Below, in pieces: positions 56,587-64,000 of a DNA stretch of 64,000 nt (position 1 is its first letter; each line of letters begins with the position of its first letter). The stretch covers positions 32,447 to 96,446 of the forward strand of contig NZ_QFWG01000009.1 in the NCBI RefSeq assembly GCF_003143995.1, in the 5' to 3' direction. The stretch comes from Pseudoglutamicibacter cumminsii (GTDB lineage: Bacteria > Actinomycetota > Actinomycetes > Actinomycetales > Micrococcaceae). A model generated the notes under the pieces. The model saw only the letters and a program-made list of their open reading frames with translations. It was not told the DNA's origin and ran no database searches. A program made the translations under genes and the position numbers.

Positions 56587-58056
56587 TTACACCGTCATCG
56601 TGATGAGCTTCTCGATCTGGTACTCCTCGATGCCGTTGTGGCCGCCTTCCTTACCCAGGCCGGATGCCTTGACGCCACCGAACGGAGCGGCAGGGTCAGC
56701 CACGGCAGGGCGGTTCAAGCCCACCATGCCGACCTCGAGCGCTTCAGCTGCGCGCATCGCCTGCATGATGTCCTGCGAGTACACGTACGCGACCAGCCCA
56801 AAGCGGGTGTCGTTAGCGATGCGGATCGCTTCCTCGTCCGATTCAGCGATGTAGAGCGACGCGACGGGGCCGAAGATCTCGGTGGTTGCGATATCGGAAT
56901 CCAGTGGGGCGTTTTCGACCACGGTCGGGTTCAAGAAGTAGCCGTCACTGTCTGGGCAGTCGCCGCCGGCAAGAACCGTGGCGCCCTTTTCCTGAGCATC
57001 GGCCAGCAGGCCCTGGACACGGTCACGCTGGCGGTCAGAGATCAGTGGGCCCACCGTCGTCTCCGGATCAGTTCCGGCACCCACCCGTAGGCGGGCGACT
57101 TCCTCGAGGAAGATCTGCTTGAACTCGTCGGCAACGTCCTTGTGCACGATGATGCGGTTGGCGGAGATGCACACCTGTCCGGCGTTTCGGAACTTCAGGC
57201 CCGCAGCGCCCTTCGCGGCCCAGCGGACGTTCGCCTTAGAGAGCACGAGGAACGGGCCGTTGCCGCCGAGCTCCATCGAGGCGGCCATGACGTTGTCGGC
57301 GGCCTGCTTCAAAAGCTGGGTACCCACCGGGGTTGAGCCCGTGAAGGAGACCTTGCGGAGGCGTTCGTCCTTCATGAGGTCAGCGGACTGCGCCGGAGCG
57401 TCAACGGTTGGAACGAGGTTCAGCACACCAGCAGGGACGCCGGCGTCGTGGAGGATCTGAACGAACAGGGACATCGTCAGCGGCGTCAGGTCAGAAGGTT
57501 TGATGACCACGGTGCAGCCGGCGGCGAGTGCCGCGCCGGCCTTGCGTGCGCCCATCGAAACCGGGAAGTTCCACGGCGTCACAAGATAGGACGGGCCCAC
57601 CGGCTGATAGGTCGTGATGATGCGGTAGCCGCCCTTCGGGGCCGGCGCGAAGTTACCGGTCTGATGCTGAACCTGCTCAGAGAACCAGCGCAGCATTTCG
57701 GCGGCGTCGGTGGCTTCGATCTTCGCTTCACGCAGCGGCTTACCCATCTCCGTGGAAATCACCTGAGCGATGTCATCGGCACGCTCAAGGATCAGCTCAT
57801 ACGCCTTGCGGAGAATGTCGGAGCGTTCACGCGTGGTCGTAGAACCCCACTCCTTCTGAGCCACAACAGCGGCATCCAACGCGCGGCGCGCATCCTCAAC
57901 TCCCGCATCGGCCACCTGCGCGATCTCCTGGGCCGTGGCCGGGTTAAGAACAGGGAACGATGCGCCACTGGCCGCCGCAGTCCACTCACCGTCGATGAAC
58001 AGGCCGGTCTGGACGTCAAAAGAACCATTCGAGCTGGTGAAAGATACAGAAGTCAT
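56587..58056 (-). CDS. NAD(P)-dependent aldehyde dehydrogenase, succinate-semialdehyde type
   Basis: A 489-residue enzyme. TPWNFPVSMGARKAGAALAAGCTVVIKPSD, the NAD loop FTGSTPVGTQLL, catalytic Glu in MELGGNGPFLVL and the nucleophile Cys in NAGQVCISANR are present; GGVKASGLGKEGGHNGIEEY at the end is typical of GabD. It likely oxidises succinate semialdehyde. ATG 58056 is chosen because GGGAG lies 9 bases upstream and the family length fits; the frame extends to 58272 without homology. Confidence 0.92.
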   Translation of the reverse strand: MTSVSFTSSNGSFDVQTGLFIDGEWTAAASGASFPVLNPATAQEIAQVADAGVEDARRALDAAVVAQKEWGSTTTRERSDILRKAYELILERADDIAQVISTEMGKPLREAKIEATDAAEMLRWFSEQVQHQTGNFAPAPKGGYRIITTYQPVGPSYLVTPWNFPVSMGARKAGAALAAGCTVVIKPSDLTPLTMSLFVQILHDAGVPAGVLNLVPTVDAPAQSADLMKDERLRKVSFTGSTPVGTQLLKQAADNVMAASMELGGNGPFLVLSKANVRWAAKGAAGLKFRNAGQVCISANRIIVHKDVADEFKQIFLEEVARLRVGAGTDPETTVGPLISDRQRDRVQGLLADAQEKGATVLAGGDCPDSDGYFLNPTVVENAPLDSDIATTEIFGPVASLYIAESDEEAIRIANDTRFGLVAYVYSQDIMQAMRAAEALEVGMVGLNRPAVADPAAPFGGVKASGLGKEGGHNGIEEYQIEKLITMTV

Positions 58057-58229
58057 ACTCTGAGTCTCCCACGTGGCACCCACCGAACTCCACGTGAACT
58101 GTTCGTGTTCTTGCCAACTTTTCCACGGTTTTGTGGGATTCACCTGCCTACAATGGTCAGACAACGGCGGTGCCGATGTTTGGCTTGAGGCAAGCGTGTG
58201 GCAAGCGTGAGGGAAGCGAAGGAGAGAAC

Positions 58230-58817
58230 ATGAGTGGTTCACCCATGGCCTCAACCTGGCGCACCGATTCACGCGCCGTGAAGCTGCATAAGTCGGTGCG
58301 GGTGACGGTCGGCTCGCTCGTGACCAACCTGATCCCCACGGCGATCGTCGCGTTCTTCGTGTACACGTCGGCGCCTGGCGCGGCGGTGGGGCGCGCCCTC
58401 ATGTATATCGGTATCCCGCTCGGCGGTCTGATCTTTCTGGGCGCGATCGGCGGTGCTATCGTGGCGCTCATCGTCGCGTACAACGAACGCCGCGCGCGAG
58501 GCGAAAGCGGCGGGCACGTCGTGGGCGGTGGATCTGGCGGCGCGCGGGTCCCGTTGGCGCGCATCTGGCTCCTGCTGGTGGTGACGCTCGCTGTGACCGC
58601 GTCCCGCATCGTCGCTAACTGGTGGTTCTTCTCGACTAACGGTGCAGGTTCCGCGGCGCGAACCGAAGTGGGGCCGGGGCCTGTGGTTTTGACGTCGTGG
58701 ATTCTCTACATTGTGGCTACCGTGACGGCTTTCTGGACATTCTTTGGGGTGCGGCGCTACGAAAAAGCCGTGACGCCGGAGGCGGACGCCGAGGTCGCCG
58801 AAGCGAACGCAAGCTAG
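58230..58817 (+). CDS. Small membrane protein, unknown function
   Basis: A 195-residue protein with about four membrane helices (VGSLVTNLIPTAIVAFFVY, YIGIPLGGLIFLGAIGGAI, IWLLLVVTLAVTASRIVAN, VLTSWILYIVATVTAFWTFF) and short charged loops. No known family. ATG 58230 follows AAGGAG by 6 bases; a longer frame to 58131 overlaps unsupported sequence. It lies alone between divergent and convergent neighbours. Confidence 0.7.
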   Translation: MSGSPMASTWRTDSRAVKLHKSVRVTVGSLVTNLIPTAIVAFFVYTSAPGAAVGRALMYIGIPLGGLIFLGAIGGAIVALIVAYNERRARGESGGHVVGGGSGGARVPLARIWLLLVVTLAVTASRIVANWWFFSTNGAGSAARTEVGPGPVVLTSWILYIVATVTAFWTFFGVRRYEKAVTPEADAEVAEANAS

Positions 58818-58838
58818 CTATCCGACTGCGCCAGCTTT

Positions 58839-61193
58839 CTACTGTTTCAGCGCGGTGAGGAAGTCCGCGAGTGAGGCCATCGGTGTCCCGTATTTCCGCG
58901 CGTTTTTCGCTTTCCCTGATTCGCTGTTGACGTCCGCGAGCACCAGCAGGTCGGTCCGGGTTTTCGTGACGTTGGCGCTTGAAACGAATCCGCGCCCCTC
59001 AATAAACCGCGCGAACACGGCCCTGTCCCAGGTTCTCCCATCGAGCGTGATCGTGCCCGTGAACGCGATCCGCGCCCCCGGCTTCAGAACGTCCGCGAGC
59101 GCGGGGCCGGCTTGCGGCGCCTCGTATGGGATCACGACGCCGTACTCGGCTTCGATGCCGCGTTTCAGTTTCGCTGTTGCCGGCCCGAGCGTGCGGCCCT
59201 TGAGTCGGGCCGCCAGGTGGTCGATGTGGGCTTGCGTCAACCGGCCGCCCGCGGGTGTGAAGGCAAGGGATTCGGTGCCGGCGGCTGTGAGATTTCCGGA
59301 TGCATCGCGATCTGTGGAGGCACGGGTGAGGAGATAGCCCGTAGATATGGTGTGTTCCCACGCGGTCCACGGGTCAGGATCCTCGTGCGTGGGGGCCGGG
59401 GTGAGTCCGCGGTGGGTGCGGGCGAGTTCGCGGGCAAGGGTGAGTGCGCCAGCGTTTCCCGAGGTGGTGAGGCCCGCGCTCGCCGTCCGGTGGCTGACGC
59501 CGGCTTCGCCGCCTAGATCAACGAATAGCGGCATGTGTTCCAGGACGCCGAGTCGGCGGAGCTCGAATTCGATGAGCCCGCGCGCCGTATCCGCATTCGC
59601 GGCGACCACGGTTCGACCTTCAAGAAGCGAACCGAGCGCGGTCAACGCTTGCGCCGCATCGGGTGCGAGCGTGAGCATGTCCGCGTCGATACCGTACGTG
59701 GACGCTGCATCCCCCAGATCCCGGCCAGGGTTCACCAGCGTTGAAGCCTCCTCGCCGTCCGAGGTGACCACCGCGATTTCGAGCGGCCGCGGCCGCCATC
59801 CGCGCCCCGCATCGCCCACCGTAACCATCGATAGAAACGCAAGGCCACCATCGTCATCAGCCCCGCCACCATGAGCGCCACCGGTGTCACCCACCGCCCG
59901 CTGGGAACGCAAGAAGCGGCGCAGCGACGGGGCGACCTGGATGTCTTTCGGAAGGACGGTCCGCCGCAGAACCAGCCCCTCCATCGACCGCACGCGGGAC
60001 AACGCGACATAGAGCTGGCCGTCGGAGAACACGCCGCCGCGGATGTCCACGATCGCGCGCTCCAGAGTCTGGCCCTGGGCCTTATGGATCGTGATGGCCC
60101 ACGCGAGCCGCATGGGAAGTTGCCGAAACGTGCCCTGAACCGAACTGGAAAGCCGGCCGGTTTCCAACGCGACAGGGGAGAGGACTTCCCACGTGTGCGG
60201 GCGAGTGATGAACACGTCGCCGCCGGGTGTCGCGACGGCCGCCCAGGGCTCGCCGTCCTTGTCCCAGCCGAGGTCCACGACCTCACCGAGAGTTCCGTTG
60301 ACCCAGCGGTCCAGGGGATCGTTGACCACCATCATGACCTGCGCGCCAACCCGCAACTCGAGTTCGTGGGGGACAGGCGGGTCGAAACCGGTCAGGTCGC
60401 CCACGGTTTCGGCTTCGGAGGTCAGCGCGGCGGTCTTGAGTTTGGCGAGTTCCCGACGGTTCGCGGCGTCCGCCATGCGGTTGGTGGTCGTGAGCGTCAT
60501 CCACGGCTCATCGGCCGGCGGCGAGAACCCAGGGTCGACGCGTTCATTGAGTTCCGCGAGGCTGCGTTGCGTTAGAGACCCATCGCGCACACCGTTCAGT
60601 AGCTCCGTGAACCGGGAGCCGTGCTCTTGCCGGAACACGTGAGTGAGTTCGAAAACCGGGAAGGAACCTTCCGGGAAATGCCTAGCGGAAAAGAAATAAG
60701 GACTTTCGTAGTCCTGCTCGAAAAGGGTCTGTTCGCTCGGGCTGACCACGGGTGGTAGCTGATACACGTCACCCACCAGAACCAACTGAACCCCGCCGAA
60801 CCGTTCGCCGGGCCGCGGGCCATACAGTTCCAGCGCGGCCGCCACCGCGTCGAATAGATCTGCCCGCACCATCGACGCCTCGTCGATGACCAGGACATCG
60901 AGCCGCTCCAGCACATCGCGATGCGTCGCCGGCGAGTATCGGGGCGAGCGCACCATCGCTTCCGTGACGCCGGGCCGGAAACTGAACAGGCGGTGCAGCG
61001 TCAGCCCGCCCACGTTGAGTGCCGCCATCCCCGTGGGCGCGGCGACGAGCACGTTGCGGGAAGTCCGCTCCATGAACATCCGCACGAGCGTGGACTTACC
61101 CGTGCCCGCTTTGCCCGTGATGAACGCGTGATTACCCGCCTGCAGGTGGTTGAGTGCGGCACTCAACTCAGGGGTCATCACGATGCCGGTCAT
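58839..61193 (-). CDS. Pif1-type helicase fused to degenerate DnaQ-like and BRCT domains
   Basis: A 784-residue protein. Residues 1-430 form a Pif1/RecD-like SF1B helicase: Walker A GKAGTGKST (27-35), LVIDEASM, GDVYQLPPV, ITIHKAQGQTLERA, LYVALSRVRSMEGL. Residues about 475-600 match the exonuclease (DEDD) fold (EIAVVTSDGEEASTLVNPG and GRTVVAANADTARGLIEFEL) but lack the catalytic acids. Residues 708-784 are a BRCT domain (RIAFTGTITLDGRTWDRAVF, ending GTPMASLADFLTALK). Unusual fusion; a role in DNA repair or replication is likely. Confidence 0.88.
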   Translation of the reverse strand: MTGIVMTPELSAALNHLQAGNHAFITGKAGTGKSTLVRMFMERTSRNVLVAAPTGMAALNVGGLTLHRLFSFRPGVTEAMVRSPRYSPATHRDVLERLDVLVIDEASMVRADLFDAVAAALELYGPRPGERFGGVQLVLVGDVYQLPPVVSPSEQTLFEQDYESPYFFSARHFPEGSFPVFELTHVFRQEHGSRFTELLNGVRDGSLTQRSLAELNERVDPGFSPPADEPWMTLTTTNRMADAANRRELAKLKTAALTSEAETVGDLTGFDPPVPHELELRVGAQVMMVVNDPLDRWVNGTLGEVVDLGWDKDGEPWAAVATPGGDVFITRPHTWEVLSPVALETGRLSSSVQGTFRQLPMRLAWAITIHKAQGQTLERAIVDIRGGVFSDGQLYVALSRVRSMEGLVLRRTVLPKDIQVAPSLRRFLRSQRAVGDTGGAHGGGADDDGGLAFLSMVTVGDAGRGWRPRPLEIAVVTSDGEEASTLVNPGRDLGDAASTYGIDADMLTLAPDAAQALTALGSLLEGRTVVAANADTARGLIEFELRRLGVLEHMPLFVDLGGEAGVSHRTASAGLTTSGNAGALTLARELARTHRGLTPAPTHEDPDPWTAWEHTISTGYLLTRASTDRDASGNLTAAGTESLAFTPAGGRLTQAHIDHLAARLKGRTLGPATAKLKRGIEAEYGVVIPYEAPQAGPALADVLKPGARIAFTGTITLDGRTWDRAVFARFIEGRGFVSSANVTKTRTDLLVLADVNSESGKAKNARKYGTPMASLADFLTALKQ

Positions 61194-61900
61194 GGCTTGA
61201 TCCTATCTGCGCAACTGGTTTGGGTTGAGGTGTTGCGTGCTCCGCCGATCAACTCGATGTGTGTGGCCCAGGTCCAGCAGGAGCTCGCCCGATCATGCGG
61301 GCGCCGGTCGGTTGAATAAGGCTGGTTGGTTGAACAATGATGCGGGCTTTATTGCGTGTATTGAACAGGTGGGGTGCTCAAGTGGACGGGATGCGCCGGG
61401 TGTGTTTAGGTGGTTAACCGTCCGCTGTTTTCTAAGCGAAATCAGTGGAGCGTGTTCATGAGTTTATCTTTGCTAGCCCGCAAACATGTGCTTACGAACA
61501 CTTACCCGTGATGGCGGAGCGAGGACTTCTCACCCTCGCTCCGCCATCACACATTTAACGGTGGTTGGGGGTGGGTTATTCGCAGGGTGAAGATGGTGTG
61601 GCTGTGCTTCCTGTGTCCGTCTATGTAACCGAAAAATTTTTTGGGAAATATCTATCCTTTGCCGTGATATCTATAGAACTATTTAACGTCATGCTTGCGC
61701 GTTGTAAGATCCGCTTGAGGTCGGCAAATTCAGTGCTACGTTTCGGGAGTTTTTGACAACGGCGAGTGATTGGGCGCTCGCTCGCGACCCCTCTTCGCGC
61801 TTTGAGCTAGAATGTCCGGTAGGTGTATTTATTCGCGAGTACCCTTCATCTTCGGTGAACCTGTGTATCTCTTGCGAGTTCTGAATGGAGGAGAACTGCT
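61194..61900. other. Gene-poor region with orphan terminator
   Basis: About 700 bases without a convincing gene. It contains one perfect 17-bp hairpin (61508-61550) that ends no visible gene, and an AT-rich stretch (61625-61760). A small RNA or the long leader of the surface protein may lie here. Confidence 0.5.
61508..61550 (+). terminator. Orphan hairpin
   Basis: GTGATGGCGGAGCGAGG and its exact inverse around a 9-nt loop; no T-run directly after it. Confidence 0.65.
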
Positions 61901-64000
61901 GTGGCTCAAGAAAAATTGCGGCTCAAGAGGCTAAAGAAAAGGGCTATAGCCTCTATAGCTAGCTTTGGTTTGTTAGTAACGATGTTTCCCGCTGTTGCAT
62001 CATCCGCAACAGCGGCGCAAACTCCGGCGTCACCCCACAGCACGAAGCCGGCATCGGTGGCCGCGAATCTCGCTACTCAGAATCAGGCTTCAACCAACGC
62101 CGCCATGGCTCCGGCGAGTGTCAACTCGAGTGTCTGTGCCCCGAACGTGTCGTTTGGCATTCTGGACAACGGGCAGCTCAGAAAAATCAATACGGGTGAT
62201 AACCCGGGCTCTGCGAACTACGGCAACGTCAATCTTAAAACCCAGTACCCACTTTCGGGTTATAACCTGGGGTACCCCCCTCTTGAGGAGAATGTGAACG
62301 GCCTCGCTGTTGCTTCTGACGGCCAGGCTTTCTACGCGTTTCGCGCTTGGGCTAAGAGGGGCGAAACCCGTAACAACTTTGATCTCTTCAAATACGAGGC
62401 AGATGGCAATAACCCTCAGCGCATTGAGCTGACTAAGAACGGAACCGACAAACACAATTACGTCGAGCTTGGTCAGACTGCGCAGAACCGAGTTCTCATT
62501 GCTGGTGCGGTGAACCCGGAAGACGAGCGTTACTACTTCGGTGGTTACCACCAGAAACAGAATTCCAGCGGCTATACCCTTTACTTCAATCTGAGGTCTA
62601 TCGACCCGAAAGATGGGCGTCTGCGCGACATTGCGCAAATCCCAGTCGAGTCGAAGCCCACCTCGTTCGGCACGGGTGATGCGAATGGCGACATTGTGTT
62701 CGACTCTTCGGGCAACTTCCACTTGCTACTTGCCAAACAGGCAAGCGGAGGCAACTCCGAGGTGAAGATCGTGTCGTTGGCGGCAAAGAAACTGCCGACC
62801 AACAACGAGGGCGGATTTAAAGAAGTCGCCCCAGAATCGACTGCAACTCGATCAATCTCTGCAGCGGACGGTGTTGCGAACAGCCTCGCTGCCGATGCTG
62901 ACGGTTCGCTGATTCTAGCCACTGGTACCAAGGCATTTAAGGTTGACCCAACGACGTTCAAGGTTGAAACGTCAACAACTAATATTCACGGTGGCGGGAC
63001 TCTGCGCAACACGGATCTTGCTTCCTGTAACTTCCCGCCAACTCTTGAAGTGAAGAAGAACGTGGTCGACCGCCTCGATGCTAAAGACCAGTTCACACTG
63101 ACCGCTGCTGACACAACGAAAGAGGGCAACTTCGCTTCGGCAGAAACCACTGGAAACGAAGACGGAGTCCAAAAGGAACAGATCGGCCCTGTGATTGTTC
63201 GCTCCGGCCGGGAATACGTTATCCAAGAACGGATGGCTGATGGCTCCAGTTCAAAGTTGGACGACTACAACGCCTCTTTTGAATGCGAGGCCAAGTACCA
63301 AAACGGATCTATTGAATCGCTTGCGCCTAAGGACGAGGGCGATCAGAAATACGGCGTAACGATCCCGAAGACGACGGATCGTGGCCCGGCAAATGTCGTC
63401 TGCACCTACACAAACGAAGCGAATAAGCCTTCTTTCAGTGTGAAGAAGGAGTCGGCTTCGGCTGGTGCTGAGGCTGAGAATGGTGAGTGGACTTCTGCTT
63501 ACACGGTGACCGTCAGTAATGATGGTGAGGTTGCTGGCACCTCGAAGGCTGTGACCGATACTCCTTCGGTTCCTGAGGGCTTCAAGCTTGAGGGCGCGAC
63601 TGTGGATGGCGAAGCTGTTGAGATCACTGACGGTGCCTTTACGGTGACTGATGGTGTGAAGCTGGCTGCCGGTAAGGACAAGGTGTTTGAGGTTGTTCTC
63701 TCTGGTACCTACGAGGCCGATAAGGCTGACTGGGTAGCGGTCGGCGAATGTGAAGTCGAGGGTGAGGGCAACCCGAAGAAGGGTCTGTTCAACAAGGTGG
63801 CCATGGAAGATGATTCCGATGGTCCTGAGAACAATGACGCTTGTAACCCTGTGTCGAAGGATCCTGCTTTCAAGGTGAAGAAGGACTCGGCTCAGGCTGG
63901 TGCTACGGCTGAGAACGGTGAGTGGACCTCTGCTTACACCGTGACCGTCACCAATGATGGTGAGATCGCTGGTACGTCGAAGACTGTGACCGATACTCCT
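61901..64000 (+). CDS. Large repeat-containing surface protein, 5' part
   Basis: The frame starts at GTG 61901 (GGAGGAGA before it) and is open to the window end, 700 codons. Residues 1-45 are a signal peptide (basic n-region, SIASFGLLVTMFPAVASSAT). Residues 70-385 look like a beta-propeller or lectin-like head (FGILDNGQLRKINTGD, NGLAVASDGQAFYAF, SLAADADGSLILATG). A prealbumin-like domain follows (LEVKKNVVDRLDAKDQFTLT to CTYTNEAN). Then repeats of 145 residues begin (FSVKKESASAGAEAENGEWT and FKVKKDSAQAGATAENGEWT), two seen. An adhesin; anchor type unknown. Confidence 0.88.
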   Translation, partial: MAQEKLRLKRLKKRAIASIASFGLLVTMFPAVASSATAAQTPASPHSTKPASVAANLATQNQASTNAAMAPASVNSSVCAPNVSFGILDNGQLRKINTGDNPGSANYGNVNLKTQYPLSGYNLGYPPLEENVNGLAVASDGQAFYAFRAWAKRGETRNNFDLFKYEADGNNPQRIELTKNGTDKHNYVELGQTAQNRVLIAGAVNPEDERYYFGGYHQKQNSSGYTLYFNLRSIDPKDGRLRDIAQIPVESKPTSFGTGDANGDIVFDSSGNFHLLLAKQASGGNSEVKIVSLAAKKLPTNNEGGFKEVAPESTATRSISAADGVANSLAADADGSLILATGTKAFKVDPTTFKVETSTTNIHGGGTLRNTDLASCNFPPTLEVKKNVVDRLDAKDQFTLTAADTTKEGNFASAETTGNEDGVQKEQIGPVIVRSGREYVIQERMADGSSSKLDDYNASFECEAKYQNGSIESLAPKDEGDQKYGVTIPKTTDRGPANVVCTYTNEANKPSFSVKKESASAGAEAENGEWTSAYTVTVSNDGEVAGTSKAVTDTPSVPEGFKLEGATVDGEAVEITDGAFTVTDGVKLAAGKDKVFEVVLSGTYEADKADWVAVGECEVEGEGNPKKGLFNKVAMEDDSDGPENNDACNPVSKDPAFKVKKDSAQAGATAENGEWTSAYTVTVTNDGEIAGTSKTVTDTP

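Noticed and set aside
61753..61813. TTGACA (61753) and TAGAAT (61808) as promoter of the adhesin
   Set aside because: The boxes are 49 bases apart, too far for one promoter; TAGAAT alone may still be a -10.

Overview
The window comes from a high-GC actinobacterium, most likely of the order Micrococcales (Micrococcaceae-like). The evidence is the gene order fba - DUF3151 - purA, the run lysC - recR - dnaX - 4.5S RNA - tRNA-Ser, DUF3159 and DUF3151 proteins, frequent GTG starts, and several genes with a -10 box 6-7 nt before the start codon (probable leaderless mRNAs). The species cannot be named from the sequence alone.

Left part (1-20.8 kb): central metabolism. It holds the aldolase tail, DUF3151, a probable glutarate-use cassette (glutaryl-CoA dehydrogenase, glutarate-type CoA transferase, MHS permease), purA, a nitrilase-family amidase, CorA, metY with a CoA-binding protein, a histidine phosphatase, an M20 peptidase, a CitE-like lyase with an amino acid permease, acetyl-CoA synthetase, a TRIC-type channel and a flavin-dependent monooxygenase. 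Three SAM riboswitches with the same core lie within 8.3 kb, before metY, acs and the monooxygenase, so these three genes look like one SAM/sulfur regulon.

Middle (20.8-37.6 kb): a Pro/Thr-rich surface stalk protein, the purSQL operon, gdhA, DUF3159, a GlcD-like oxidase, aspA (TTG start), lysC, recR, dnaX, a small CsbD protein missed by length filters, and the 4.5S RNA.

Mobile region (37.7-43.4 kb): tRNA-Ser(GGA) is the target of a compact 5.1-kb integrative element carrying a tyrosine integrase, a small HTH/excisionase-like protein, an unknown protein and a DUF3987 protein. The DUF3987 gene is followed by an iteron-like array that looks like a replication origin. Matching integrase arm repeats lie just inside both ends. 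Behind it is a second short segment, bounded by another copy of the tRNA 3' end and full of inverted copies of one 19-bp motif. The layout reads as two elements stacked at one tRNA. No capsid or conjugation genes are present.

Right part (43.6-64 kb): a Q/G/Y-rich polytopic membrane protein, a small conserved protein with a LytR_C protein, a second MHS permease, a complete ECF transporter (S, T, A, A) with a nucleoside hydrolase behind a structured leader with a 9-codon upstream ORF, a coiled-coil membrane protein, a PheC-like lipoprotein, Sir2, a patatin, an aldehyde dehydrogenase, a Pif1-type helicase fused to an apparently dead DnaQ-like domain and a BRCT domain, and the first 700 codons of a repeat-containing surface protein running off the window.
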